A stretch of 64,000 bases of DNA from Welwitschia mirabilis. Taxonomy: Eukaryota > Gnetophyta > Gnetopsida > Welwitschiales. The stretch covers positions 283,087,121 to 283,151,120 of the forward strand of contig JBOZIK010000001.1 in the NCBI GenBank assembly GCA_051453625.1. The letters run 5' to 3'. Made by a program: the position numbers and the translations under genes. Below the pieces are notes generated by a model that did not search any database, was not told the origin of the DNA, and worked only from the letters and a program-made list of their open reading frames with translations. Of this stretch, positions 24,541 to 36,479 are shown in pieces (positions within the stretch are counted from its first letter, which is position 1; each line of letters opens with the position of its first letter).

Positions 24541-25300
24541 CATCTATTATAAGATGTTAAATCATGATAAAACACAATGCTTCAAGAAAGCAAATGATCA
24601 GAGAATGCAAAAGAAAAATAATCTCTTTTGCATGTAGAAAGTATAAGGCTATAAATTATTCTTCATTTAAGAGAAAGTATCATATTTTTCACAAGATTCC
24701 AAGAATGAAATCAATAATGCTTGGTATCTCAATAGTAGTTACAGTAACCAGATAAATAGAAATAAAAAATTTCTCTCAGATCTTCATCCTTGTATTGGAA
24801 AAGTTTTCTTTGATAATCAAAAGCAGGCTATCATCAAAGGTATTAGTTCTTTTAAATTTGTTTCTAATATTTATTATGTACCTACTTTAACTAAAAATCT
24901 TTTAAGTGTTGAACAAATATGTCAAAATGATCATCGTGTGTAATTTGGAAAGAATCATTAAACAATCTTGAGGAATAATGGGAAAGAAGTTACTACTTTG
25001 CCTATGACATCAAATAAGATGTTTCTACTTCAGATTTAGAATGATGTAAAATGTCTTTTAGCAACTAAACATCAAAGTTTTCTTGGCATGCTTATCTTGG
25101 ACTCTTGAATTTATAGATGCTAAAAGATATGCATAAGAAAGATATGGTACATGAAATGTGTGAATTAAATCTTACTAAACATAGCAATTATTAAATATGT
25201 ACAATTTCAAAATCACATAGATTACCTTTTTCCCAAAGAAAACAAGTTTCTTTGCATTGTCTAGATGTAGTACACACTAATCTTTGTGGACCAATGCAAA
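24541..25300 (+). pseudogene. Copia B nucleocapsid end, protease and pre-integrase
   Basis: A decayed zinc-knuckle-like CFKK...RECKRK lies near 24.58-24.62 kb. The retropepsin motif reads WYLNSSYSNQI from 24722: the catalytic Asp is Asn and the Gly is Ser. It continues as FDNQKQAIIKG, 'NIYYVPTLTKNLLSVEQICQ' (about 24.87-24.93 kb) and 'NGKEVTTLPMTSNKMF', then the integrase lead-in with 'FLGML', 'KICIRKIWYM' (frame-shifted KDMVHG-like) and 'FPKE', ending at 'VHTNLCGPM' (25.27-25.30 kb). This is the Tnt1/Tork-type order. Several stops and frameshifts make it inactive. Confidence 0.78.
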
Positions 25301-25965
25301 TCTTAAGTATTTAAAAAAGCAGATACATGTTTTTGATATTAATAAGTTTTTAATATTAATAATCATTTTCAAATGACATGATTATTTTTTGAAAATAAAA
25401 GATTAATATTTTGGCTTTTTTAAGAATTCAAAGATAAAGTAGAAACTCAAAAATATGTTCAAATAAATAAAATCAAATTTTATTAAAGAAGAAAATTTTA
25501 TTTACATGAATTCCAAAACTTTTGTTAGAAGCATGGTATCTTGCATCAAATGATAATTTCTTACACTAAAAAATAAAATTATTTTTTTGAATTAAAAAAT
25601 TGAATAGTTCTAGATATGTCAAGATGCATGATGAAGCAAGTAGATTTGAATAATAAATTTTGAGTTGAATCTTATTCCATTGCAATCTATATTCAAAATT
25701 GCATTCCAACAGAGATGATAAATGGAGAATCACCATATGAAATTTGGTATGGATGCAAACATATGATATCTTATTTTCACATTTTTGGTACTCCATGTGT
25801 TGTGCATATACCTATTCAATTACATTAAAAATTGGATAAATGAAGCATGTGTGCTATTTTTATTAGTTATGAAAACAAAATTAAAGGATCTCAAATCTAT
25901 GATCTTGAAAATAAGAAAGTGGTAGTTTATGTACATGTTAAATTTTTTTAGCATTTATTATTTAA
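25301..25965 (+). pseudogene. Copia B integrase core relic
   Basis: Across frames one reads 'FENKRLIFWLF.EFKDKVE', then an 'ELKN.IVLDMSRCMMKQ' stretch (ERKNRTI...ARSML). After that come 'YIQNCIPTEMINGESPYEIW', 'GCKHMISYFHIFGTPCVVHI' (about 25.75-25.81 kb, the HLRVFGC.AYVHI motif) and 'KIKGSQIYDLENKKVVV' followed by HVKFF, the usual end of the copia integrase. The catalytic D,D-35-E residues are not individually identifiable. Frames are broken throughout. Confidence 0.72.
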
Positions 25966-27498
25966 AGATATTATAAAAATTCAAAGGGTATATGAAAAGG
26001 GGAATCATGAAAAAAATAATGTGGCCTTGCTTCACTTAGCAGGAGTTTGATCAGGAGTTCATTCATTAGCTAATTCATCCCTAAGGCCTTCTCTTTCCAT
26101 GACTTTCTTTACTCTCATCTCTTCTAATATTGGCTTCATTTCTTTACATGTAATAATAAAATAGTCTAAAAATTTTCTTAAGGCCACCTCGCCTCTGGTA
26201 GTGAATACAACCATTATAATATCACTATCAATCATTTATTGGAGTCCATCTCTCAGGACATAACTAGTACATGCATTTCACGTAAATTTAACTTCTATAG
26301 TACATTTCACATATGATTCTTAATTAAAAATCTACCAAATGGAGATTTAGCTAGATCGCCATCATATCCATAGTCCACATGTAGTGCTAGCATTTCAATA
26401 CCATTTTCTCTATTGATAATATCGTTACAATGCACATGCTTTACTAATTCTAATTCCACTACTATTGCCTCCCTTCCTTTATAATCTCAGCAATTTATAG
26501 TAGCCTTAATACCTACACGCTTATAATCATCCACCATAGCATCACATTCTTTTAACCACATTAGTAATTCTAATGCTAATCTCTTTAATCAACCTACTAG
26601 TACAACTAAACCTTTAACTATAGTGCATATCAATAACTCTAGTTTGTTCTCACTATAAAGTTAATAGCTAGTACCACCAATGTATACTGATAAAAATATA
26701 GCTATCTTCATAGTCAACATAGAAATAAGTTTTACTATTCTAAGAAAAATAAGGTTTTCTTCTCACTCTAAAGTACTCTTAACTAATAAGGAGTCAAATG
26801 TCCTCAAAAACTCATGCAAGCCATGTCAATGCTCTCTTTCAAACATAGTGTAGTAGCAATTCATTTGAAAGAGTTGCATGTTTATCCTCCTAATTCTATC
26901 AAGCATGGTTCATTTATCCATAGTTTTCTCTAATGACTAGGTAAATCTTAACATCTCTCTGTCTCTTGCAACCTAACTTATTTCTGAACATGTAATAAGA
27001 TAGTATTCTTAGTTGTAATCCACATACCTTATCCACTAGTCTTAATTTTCTATTTCTAAAATAAGATAGCATTCATCCATATTATCATCACACATTGTCT
27101 TTGGAAACATTATCTTTGGTAAGCATCTAAAGTCTAATAGCTTATCCTCTACTATCCTAGATTCACCACCTCAAATTAAACAACCTCGGTCCCTTGATGA
27201 TGATTCTGCATCCTCCTTTGATATTACCAACCTATAATCATGTTAAAATTTTGATTCTTCATCTATAATAGTTTACTATTATAATACTACAAAACACAAC
27301 TTAGCTATTATAAGCTTTGGGATAAATTGGAGGCCTCCAATTTTTGGAGAATCATCTTATCATCCACCATTTTTTACTTCTCATCTTGATAATTCTTTTA
27401 ACGCTTTATCTCTGCCATGTTCTTGTGACTTCATCATTACCTCAGTTTCTTATGCATCTTCATGTCCTTTATATTTTAACTCTATAAGTACTCTCTAA
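25966..27498. other. Strand-asymmetric insertion between integrase and RT of copia B
   Basis: The plus strand is rich in C and T and poor in G, unlike the surrounding A+T-rich DNA, with recurring words such as TAATTCTAA and CTACTATT. No domain is read on either strand. It occupies the normally short linker between integrase and RT, so it is probably an insertion of unknown type. Confidence 0.4.
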
Positions 27499-28480
27499 AT
27501 GCATGATCTCTCTCATCTATCACCTGCAACTTCTTTTCTCACTCTTTTATCTTTTCTCATATCACTATTCATGCCTCTAGTCTCTACCATGGATGTTTCA
27601 ATTCCTACTCGTTATTCTAGTAGGTTCCTTAAGAAATACCATCCTAAATCATATATTCTAAATGATGATTTTAGTTACCCATTCATGAAACTTCTCTTCT
27701 TGTGCATGAAGAATAGTGACTCCTTGCACTGATGGATGGGAACATTGACTAGTAACCAACTTACTTCACTATACTAAAGGATGATCCAAGGTGGGTGGCA
27801 AAAATGGAAATAGAAATCCAATAGATTAAGAGGAATCATACCTAGAGTTTGGTTTTAAAAACTAAAGATGAAGGTATCATAGTATTGAAGTGGATGCCCA
27901 TAATTAAAAAAGATTAGAATAAAGAGATTGCAAANNNNNNNNNNCTCCTATTTCACATATTAAAACCATCCGAATGTTGCTTGCTTTTTTAGTTCATCAT
28001 GAACTTATTGTGCATCAAATGAATGTTGCATTTGGATTCCTAAATGAAAATTTGGATGAGAAAGTATGTTTTTAATAGCTAAAATAATTTACCAAAGAAG
28101 GTGAAGAAGAAAAAGTATATAGGCTTCACAAAGCTCTATATGATTTGAAACAAGCTCCTTAAGCATGATTCATTTGAATTGATTCTTTATCAAGCATGAA
28201 AGCTTTTAACCACTATTAATCAACTAACTATTTACAAAATACAACTTTATGTTAGAAGATTTCTCATAATAAGTCTTTATGTTGATGATTTATTTTACTT
28301 TTTGAATTTACAAACTTTTAAAAGGTGGCTTATTGAAGTGATGAAAAATAAATTTGAAATGTTACATTTGGAAGAGCTTTCTCTTTTACTTGGTTTTGGA
28401 ATCACTTAAGCTTATAGGAAGATAACAATTTTATAAATCACTTATCTGATGCATATTTTAGAATAATTTAATACAAAAAA
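27499..28480 (+). pseudogene. Copia B reverse transcriptase relic
   Basis: A 77-residue open stretch (27499-27732) gives the linker (PTRYSSRFLKKYHPKSYIL, as in RRS.R..KPP.YL). 'KDDPRWVAKMEIEIQ' is the 'DP.WV.AM..E' entry to the polymerase. After a 10-N gap (27935-27944) follow 'NVAFGFLNENLDEKV' (VKTAFLNGDLEEE), 'KVYRLHKALYDLKQAP' and an intact catalytic YVDD at 28278-28289, then 'GFGIT..' debris. The RT would copy element RNA into DNA in cytoplasmic particles; stops and frameshifts make it dead. Confidence 0.85.
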
Positions 28481-29200
28481 CTATAATGCAGGCTAACTAA
28501 AATTTATAAAGTATATTCTACTTTCTTAGTTGAACCATCTTGATATCACTTTTTAATGGATTTCTTGATGCATTTATTCCATACTAGGCTTAACATTCTA
28601 TTTGCAACTAGTTATCTATCCTATTTCATGCAAAAACCTAGAGAATCCCATTGAAACACAATAAAGTAAATGCTCTGATATATAACTGGTACCATCAACT
28701 ATGAATTAATTTACCTAAAAAATGATGGAGAACAATTGTATGGTTTCATTAATGTTTACTAGGGAGGTAATCATAATAATGGTAAATCTACTTCTAGATA
28801 TCATTTGTTTTATAAAATTTACTTAATATATTAAACTTTAAAGAATTAAAGATCAATTTCACTATCAACTACTAAAGCTTAGTATGTTACAATGTTTTAA
28901 GAAATTATATAACTTTCCTTGCTTACCAAGATATAGTAGCAACTTAGAGAGGAAATTCAGCATTCTATTAAGATTTTTATTAATAGTACTAGTTCCATTG
29001 GCATACTTAAGAATCCAATACATTATGGAAGACCCAAACACATTTCCATTAGTTACCATCATGTTTGAAATGCTATTTAAAAAGGAGAAGTTAAAATGTT
29101 ACATGATCAATTTTAATATCAAGCTGTAGATGCTTTTACCAAATTCCTAAGACATGAAAAATTAAAGGATCAACATTTCTTTCTTAACATACATAACCTT
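28481..29200 (+). pseudogene. Copia B RT connection and RNase H relic
   Basis: Pieces in order: 'YITGTINYEL' (YL.GT...GL), 'GGNHNNGKSTSRYHLF' (D.DRRSTSGY.F), 'ISLSTTKA.YVTMF' near 28.86-28.90 kb (ALSSTEAEY.A), 'NSTSSIGILKNPIHYGRPKH' near 28.98-29.04 kb (D..SAI.LA.NP.FH.RTKHI) and 'YQAVDAFTKFL' near 29.12-29.14 kb (.QLADI.TKPL). It ends just before the polypurine tract. The catalytic Glu codon of the TEAEY-like motif is a stop codon (TAG), so it is inactive. Confidence 0.8.
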
Positions 29201-29205
29201 GTAGC

Positions 29206-29216
29206 CATGGAGGGGA
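29206..29216 (+). other. Polypurine tract of copia B
   Basis: ATGGAGGGGAA immediately precedes the 3' LTR. This is the plus-strand primer site, and its position fits the LTR boundary deduced from alignment. Confidence 0.75.
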
Positions 29217-29519
29217 ATTAAAGGAATTTCGGCTCCTTTGATTACATGTTTTTATACTAATTCTTATCTAATTATAATAAAGTCTATTATAGACTTAATA
29301 AGACTAAAGATCTTAGAATATGTTTTTTTAAAATAGCATTATCTAAATTATTTACACATTTTTCTCTTCTAATTTTTTGATACTTATCTATGCTATTATT
29401 ATCCTCAAATCATGTATTTAAGGCATAGCCTTCTTTATTTTATAATGAAATGTAACTGTGTGGTATTTTCTTCTTATTCTCTCTATTCTAAAAACCACTT
29501 TTGTAGGCTTAATTTCACT
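29217..29519 (+). mobile_element. 3' LTR of copia B
   Basis: It aligns with 19779-20079 from (A)TTAAAGGAATTT to AATTTCA. The initial TG has mutated. Beyond it, the flank is the second copy of the gag-start duplication rather than a simple 5-bp target duplication. Confidence 0.85.
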
Positions 29520-29665
29520 TTTGATGATTTTTGTAGTATCTGCATATCTTTCATTTATGATTTTTCAAATATAAAACTCAAAAGACTATAATTACACTTG
29601 CATCTTGATCTTTCAACAAACATAGTTTATCCCATCAAAGAGGAGAGGTCTAATGGATAGCACTT
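29520..29665 (-). pseudogene. Copia A gag start (second copy, right of element B)
   Basis: On the minus strand this reads MLSIRPLLFDGINYV from the ATG near 29664, then QSFEF-like and NERYADTT, equivalent to LFDGTKYAY...EGYANPT at the left junction. It runs from the leader side up to the 3' LTR of B. 29520-29657 is the right copy of the 138-bp duplication. Confidence 0.75.
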
Positions 29666-29706
29666 CTTTCATTATTCACTTAAGAAAGTTACTTTCATGA
29701 GTACTA

Positions 29707-29718
29707 GCTATGATACCA
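29707..29718 (-). other. Primer-binding site of copia A
   Basis: Read on the minus strand, TGGTATCATAGC differs by one base from TGGTATCAGAGC. It lies two bases from the LTR that begins at 29721 and about 45 bases before the gag ATG, so it defines element A's orientation. Confidence 0.85.
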
Positions 29719-29720
29719 CT

Positions 29721-31260
29721 TGAGGATTATTAAACTTATAGGAAAGGGATGAATGATTCCTACCAAATAAAAAATTTCACCAATACAAAATGAAAAGATA
29801 GATTAAAATAAACACCTTATAGAGATAATGTGATTTCCTAACCTGGGTACATCTACACATAAAGGGTTTCTCTCACATTTTAAGATATTTTTGACCTACA
29901 ATAAATAGTGGTTTCTAATGTACTACCAATATTTCAAAAATATGAGAGTCTCTTAATAAGGAAACACTCTCTTCTCCTTAAGGAAATAGTGGTTTTGGCT
30001 CACTACCAACCTTACAACAAAATGATAGTTTTCTAGCAATAGTCTTTTTCCCTTGGGGAACTAGTGATTTCAGCTCATCACTAACCTTATAATAAAAGGA
30101 GAGTATTCTCATAAGTTAGTACTCTCTTTCCCTTAGGAGATCAAAAATAATATGTGGCACTCCTTGCAAGGTAGAATACTCTTTCCCTTAGGGAAATACA
30201 ATAATGCAAGTGCTCATAGGCATAACCTTAATGTACATACATATAAAGGTTGCCTTACAATGATTTTGATGATACAATAATGTACTTATAATAATATTTA
30301 AAAATAAGATAGTAAAATATTATAAGAACCAACAAATATAATACAAAAACAAGACTAAATGATGTAGCTATGAAGAAGATCTTGAGTTCCTTATTATTGT
30401 CAACATTAAAAAATGACACAATAATAACGGATCTAAGAATAGAAGATGTAGACACTAAGAGTTTCTTATTAGATGATATCTTTGATCCTTCATAAGTGGG
30501 TTTAATTACTCATGTGTTTGTTTCATTTGAGATAGATTCATTTATTACATACCTTGGAATTATGATCATTAAAAAGCATATTAATTTGTTTCATAACATT
30601 GTGCCTTTTTACTGTTGAAGAAAAAATATCTCTTTAACATTGAATAGTAGCCATTTAAACATTTTAACCATTATGAAATGGATTGAAGTTCTAAGAATGA
30701 GTTGCACTTCTTCATTTTCATTTTACATGAAATTTGATTCAAGAAATATCCAAAATAATAGACATCTAATAACAGTTATACATCCTCAATTGATAGACAT
30801 CTTTAGTGAACTTACCTAGAAATTAATCAAACTTGCTCTGTATTATCTCTGGTCCTCTGTGATTATGAATCTGCAATGGAAAACTTGATAGATTACTTAA
30901 ATCATAAAATATTCATCAATGCATAAAAAACTTTCTTACCTATTTTAGTTTAGCATATATGTCTTCAAACATATGGATGTCTTTCATTAGTGTTAGGATT
31001 AACTTTTAGCACAATTGTCTTTGATAAAATAGTGTCTTTAATTTATAACTTCAAAGATAAAACATAATAAATGTCTTTAAGTTATAGACATTTTTATTAT
31101 AAATTTCTTCAAGTATCTAGACATATTCATCATAGATGTCTTGCATTCTGTAGACATTCTTAGATAGCTAATTTTGCATTTCAAATTCTAAGCCTTTCCA
31201 TGAGATATTATCTTTGAAGGTCCATCATGAACTTGTACATGATCTAATTTTCTTTGTAAT
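29721..31260 (-). mobile_element. 5' LTR of copia A (minus orientation)
   Basis: It starts (plus coordinates) TGAGGATTATT, so its minus-strand end is CA next to the PBS. The PBS-proximal half carries a degenerate 78-bp tandem array; the far half (30.74-31.15 kb) has the GACATCT/AGATGTC word array expected in U3. A related copy lies at 33655-35110. The outer limit near 31.26 kb is approximate. The small ORF at 30255-30455 is chance. Confidence 0.65.
29904..30200 (-). repeat. Four degenerate ~78-bp tandem units in LTR A
   Basis: Units start near 29904, 29985, 30060 and 30138. The first three open with A(A/C)TAGTG(G/A)TTT, and all four end with a CCTTAGGGA-type word (CCTTAAGGA, CCCTTGGGGA, CCCTTAGGA, CCCTTAGGGA). 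Unit lengths are 75-81 bp. A single unit-like stretch is present in the related LTR near 33.77-33.86 kb, so copy number differs between LTRs. Confidence 0.75.
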
Positions 31261-32589
31261 GACCTATATAAATAATGACATAAAATATTTTACAAGTGGA
31301 ATCATCGAAATTAGATATACCAATAGACGACTAGAGTGATTCAAGTATATCACCATCATTTATGTGATGAATGAGATAATGTTATCATGCTTGAGCTTCA
31401 TTGATACTTGGCATAAACTAGGGTTTAATGTGAAACAATGCGTATATCATGAAAAGAAAGTTTTCCATCTTAGTTAGAATTATTACATTAGTCCTTAAGA
31501 GCTATGTTCCATTTCCAACATTTCACTCATTGATTTAAAAACATTTTCTTTACAACTTTAACTTGAAACATTACTTAAAATAGTTTATAAAATAGTGTTC
31601 ATATTACTTTACTAATATTTCTACTACATGTATACTTAGAGGAAGAAAAACAATAGCAATATACTACAAATAAAAGTCCTAGTTATTTTATTAATAAAAT
31701 TTTGTATTTGGACTCATAAAATCTATATATTTATTATAATATTTTATTACTAAGTCTCAATATTAGGAAACAAGCATAGTTGTATTTTCATAATAAACAA
31801 GTTTTTGGGCATCATTACTAAGGATAATGGTATATTAGCTACAAATGGACATGCACAAATTTTAGTCTCTTGTATTTTATTTTTTTTCCATTTCCAATAA
31901 TTTTTAGTGTATGGTTCTAGTTCTAGTCCATGGATCCCTAACTGGTTCTATTTTTGTTTTCTTTCTAGCTTTCTTACATTCAAGTAATCATTTTAACTAT
32001 AAAAAGTATATTATTGCTATATCAATCTTTTATGTTAGGATAATAAGTTTTTATAGGTTTTACTTACTTGGTTTCTCTCAAATAAAGATAAAGTATCAAA
32101 AAAACAATGAGTCAAAGAAAAATTAAAAGAGTTAAAAAATTTAAAAAAGGAAAGAAATCTTGAATCCTCTTTTACTTTCTATAATTTTCATTACTTCTAA
32201 ACTTCTTTATTGGTACTGCTTTGCATTTAGGTTTAAATTTTTAATTTCTATTATTTTTTTGCATTTTTAAATCTACAGGGTTCTTTTAGAATTTCTATAA
32301 TACTTCACTATATAGTTTTATTTCTATATGCATTTTCTACTGCATTTAGTGTAAACCCTTTTTCTTTTCCCTTAATATAAGATCTAGATTTTTACAGCCC
32401 ATTTAACCTCAAGAAACTGGTGCTACTACAATCTAATTAATGTTAGTATCCCTTCTATGAGATTCACTTTTAGATTTTTGTCATGTCATTTATTTGATTC
32501 TTCTTAATCTTTTCTATGATCATGTACATTCTAAAATTTAAAATGTTACATGCATTGAAAATGTAAGACTAAATATTGATTATATAGAA
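31261..32589. other. Unclassified DNA, possibly gypsy LTR/leader
   Basis: No coding domain. It precedes a plus-strand gypsy gag and may contain its 5' LTR or leader. CTGGTGCTACTACAAT at 32420-32435 is a very weak candidate for a decayed Athila-type primer-binding site (TTGGCGCCGTTGCC...). The 71-residue ORF at 31911-32126 is hydrophobic and probably chance. Confidence 0.35.
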
Positions 32590-33645
32590 TGTATTCTAAA
32601 ATTCAAATGGATCCTAATAATAATAGTGATAATAAATCATTCTCTAAGAGCTATTCACATGACATATTATAAGGAGATCAAAATAATATTGATCAAGATG
32701 AATAACCTCCTTTATAGAATCCTTAGCTTAATTTTCCAAATAATTAACCTTTATTCTCAAACCCTTAATTCTCCTACATTCTTAATTACATTTTTAAACA
32801 ATTAACCATCCTTTTAAAATCCTAATTTTCATTTTCCAAATAATTTATTACATTATCAATTGAATTACTTTAACAACCCTTCACTTAAGCAAACTCTCAA
32901 ATATTTTCTTGATTCTCAATGTCTAGGAATATCATCATGCATAGTTGAACCTTTAAATTCTCATAAATTATATTTTAAACCATCCTTCATTTAACTTATT
33001 TTATACTTTCATTTCCTTAAATCTAAAGATCTAAAGATTATTACTTACACTGAGAGGATTTCAAATGTGTACTCTCAACTATGCATTACATTTGATGCAC
33101 TTCCATTAATATTATTTTTCTTTTCTCTAAAGGAAAACGATAAATCTTATTTGCATATTTTGAAATATATCTTTATCATAACTTGGATGGATTTGAACTA
33201 ATCCTTCATTAATAAGTCCTTTTATAGTTACAAATCCATTTTTCATAGAATAGATATAATGAACTTGTTGTAAAAAGATAATGAAGTATTCTCTTAAGTT
33301 TTATAAAATTCAAAGATCTACTTTTAAAATACCTATAATATGGTTTTGAACAAGGAAGAATCATTAGCTTTTTTTAAGAAGGACTATTCTCAAACCATAG
33401 ACCACTTATAAAAATGATGTGTAGAAGAAGTTTCCTTAATCTTTGAAAAGATAAATCTTGAAATTACTTAAAAACAATTTTTAAAATTACAAAGAATTGG
33501 AAGATCCCTAATGAACCTTTTAGATTCTATTATGTAGTTAAATCCACTAGTGTATTCAAGATTCCCAATAATTTTCATGTTAATAGTAGGATAGACAAAT
33601 CTTATAGAAAGATTAAGTTACTTATCACTCAATCCAAGGCTGTGA
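32590..33645 (+). pseudogene. Ty3/gypsy (Athila/Tat-like) gag relic
   Basis: It begins near MDPNNNSDNKSFSK (about 32.60 kb) with an Asn/Pro-rich N-terminus. 'SSCIVEPLNSHKLYFKP' (about 32.93-32.98 kb, frame-shifted) corresponds to the 'SCIVEP...FELKP' motif. The best part is near 33.34-33.5 kb: GFEQGRIISFF.EGL, IKMMCRRSFLNL, then 'KNWKIPNEP' (family consensus GFE.GR.I..FY.GL...., NG.F....., NW). It would form the capsid of an Athila-type element. Many stops; it is truncated on the right by a copia LTR. No pol follows. Confidence 0.75.
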
Positions 33646-33654
33646 CATCTAAAA

Positions 33655-35110
33655 TTATAATAATTAAAAATCACAAACTAAAATCTTATTAAGTTATGTA
33701 GTTCCCTAATCTGGTATGTCCATAAATAAATGGTATCTTCCTTAATACCTCTAGATATCTTTTCTTCTAATAAATAGTGGTTTTGGAAAATCATAAACCT
33801 TACATATACATCAGATTCTGCTCACAATGCAACATGCTCTTTCCCTTAGGAGCTACATTAGAATAATAATCCAAAAATCTTCATAACCACTTATTAAATC
33901 TCAAAGTGCACATCCTTGTAAAGGTTTTTTGTAAATACCTTGTAATTCTTAAAAAAGGTATTCTAACAATAATGATATAGATAAAAATATATGAATTAAA
34001 ATAAAATATTATATAAATCAAAATAGTCTAACAATAATGTGCTAATATCTTAGTATCAAGACAAAACGAGCCTTAAATTATAAGACATATATTATAGCTT
34101 GACTTCTTCTTTGATGTTATTCCTCAATAAAATGAAGTGGTAAGATGACAGTAATAGATGAACACAAATCATATAAGATGCCTTTAACAACAATGCTATC
34201 AATTATTTCCAAATGATCTCCACATGTATAATATCATTTAGTTATTATATAATTATTCTTTATTGTGCCTTTTGTACTTCTAAAGTGTTTTTATTAGTTA
34301 ACCTAGTGGAATAACCATTAGAATGAATTTTAATATTGTCTAATAGCTAAGAAGGACCCATTTTTTTATATTAAATGGCTAATATTCCACTACATTGTTT
34401 TTAAGGATAGATTTCTGTAGTCAAATAGACCTATTTCTCAAGTACATATCTTTCATGAGGATAGATGTCTATAGTAAAATGATTAAGTTTTAATAAGATT
34501 TAAATATGTAATTCTTTAATCCTATGACATCATAAATTCACTATGAAGACTTTTCCTAGTTCCCTGGAAGATGAATTAATCATGATCATTCTTTAGTTAA
34601 CATTAATTAACATCTAACATGAGTTTTAGTTTAAGGTAGACTTTTTTTAATTGATAGACATTTGTCATCATCTCTATTTCATTTATCATAAATGTCTTTT
34701 ACTTGATCGGCATCATTTTTTAGGCCATTTAGCATATATGTCTTTTGGTTGATAGAGGTATGTCATCAACTCCTACTAAATTTAATATGCTTTAAACTAG
34801 ATAATTTATGACTTTGTAGCATCATGAAGCTTATGTGAAAATCCTATTTAGTGTATTAAGAATTGATTTTACTATCAGTGATATTTTTTTAATATAATTA
34901 TCGTTCTATCACTATCACACCTACAACATAGATGTCTTTGATATGATAGTTGTTTTTCATCAACTTTGAAATTCTCATTTTATTAATATAAGACTAAATT
35001 TGGTATGCAAGATTCAGTTGGACTATAGGAAGAAGTCTTTAGCAAGTGATAGGTGCTTGTCAACTTGAAATACGTCTTTAATAGCCTATCCACACATAAA
35101 CAATAATACA
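33655..35110 (-). mobile_element. 3' LTR of a second A-type copia (minus orientation)
   Basis: It is collinear with the LTR at 29721-31260: 'GTTCCCTAATCTGG' matches 'TTTCCTAACCTGG', 'AATAAATAGTGGTTTT' and 'CTCTTTCCCTTAGGA' are shared, and the far end carries the GACATCT/GATAGATGTC word array (34.39-34.96 kb). On the minus strand it follows RNase H (38.0-38.3 kb) and a transposon-protein ORF (36.5-37.3 kb), so it is best read as that element's 3' LTR. The ends are approximate. Confidence 0.6.
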
Positions 35111-36440
35111 TTTAATAAGTGAAAGCATTTACACTAGGATTTTACCAATAATCTTTCCTTTTTAGCGTTGTTTAAAACTTGTAAATCCTATTAATATAAG
35201 ATTTGATAAATATAGCTAAAATATCATATAATTAAGAATTATTTAGAGCTATTATTATCTAGTACAAAAATGTAACATTGATTAACTAAAGCATAAATTC
35301 AATGAAATTTTAATAATTAAAACCACATAACAAAATATCTCATATAGTACTTAAAGCATTATAACAACTACTAGCATCAATAAATAAACATTAAGAATAA
35401 AAAAATGTATAAGGTAATGTAAAAAAGAAAAAAAAATGAGTTGTTAAATAAAGATAAGTGCACAGAATAATCATATATAATCATAAAAAATAATGTCCCT
35501 CATACATAGACTAGCCAAATCCTCATTTTTTAACTACTTTCAATACCACACAAGTGCGCATAGGTTTTTATAAAGATTTGCTACTTTTTCCCTCTCTTTA
35601 AACATCAATAAATATTAAGAACTAAGGTCTAAATGACTAGTATATTAATCCCTGTCATCTACTGCATCATCATCATCATTACTATTATGAGTGTTAGATG
35701 TCTAAACTATATAGGATGATGATAGTATAGGGGATGGAGTGTATTGTTTCTAAGATTGCCTCTATGATGACCATCCATAACCCTATGAGGCCTTCATCCT
35801 TATATAAAAATAAGTATAAGGTGTAATAGATGTCGTAAAGAAACTAGATAGGGATACATATATAAAGTTTGATCTAAGTGAAGGAGTAATAATAAGTAGT
35901 GAAGCATGAATAATAGGTAGTGGAGCACAAAGGAGTCATGATAGGTTGTAATCAAGCTAGAGGTGGTAATGAAGCATAAGTAAGATCTCTAATGGATGGT
36001 TCACACCAAGTCCTATAAATGATAAGTGGCTCTTCATTTGAGTTCTCCAACTTCACATGGTGCTATTATGGTAGAAATTATTTCTTCCCCTTAATATGTT
36101 CCTTTTTTGCTAATTCTAATGGTTCTAATTCATTTAATTCTTTAGCCATACATGAATTATTACTTGTACTAAGATGTGATAGAGTTACCTCTTTCTCATT
36201 TCTTTTTCTTTAGGATCTGTTTAAGTGGACATTCTCATAGTCTTCCAACTAGATGTTGGAACCCCTCATTTATTATATCTTTATGCTTATTCAATCACAA
36301 TACATTTGTTTTAAATTTTCTAACCATATTGGTAGTAATAAAATATGGATAATAAAAACCTATAGATTTAGATCTCTAAAATTATTTCTTAGGAGGTCTT
36401 TTTTTATTTAACTTTTCTTAGTTAAATAGGTACTCATATT
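35111..36440. other. Spacer, possible tail of transposon-protein ORF; (CAT)n
   Basis: It includes a short (CAT)5 run at 35664-35679 and an acidic minus-strand reading around it. This suits the variable C-terminal half of the transposon-protein family but cannot be aligned. The plus ORF at 36019-36213 (Ser/Phe-rich, 64 residues) is probably chance. Confidence 0.3.
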
Positions 36441-36479
36441 TTTTCACTAAATTTAGATAAGGGTTTCTTTGGCCTGACT

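Larger units (their letters stand above)
19779..29519 (+). mobile_element. Copia element B with paired LTRs
   Basis: LTRs of about 301 bp (19779-20079) and 303 bp (29217-29519) flank a primer-binding site, gag, protease, integrase, reverse transcriptase, RNase H and polypurine tract, in the Ty1/copia order gag-PR-INT-RT-RH. The 9.7-kb span includes foreign or unreadable blocks at about 20.47-24.54 kb and 26.0-27.5 kb; without them the element would be about 4.2 kb, normal for a Tork/Tnt1-like copia. The LTRs differ at roughly one site in five by eye, so the insertion is old. It is inserted into minus-strand element A. Confidence 0.85.

Noticed and set aside
27499-27732. 77-residue ORF as a separate membrane protein
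   Set aside because: The hydrophobic start is from the unassigned insertion; the second half is the copia INT-RT linker and leads directly into the RT relic.
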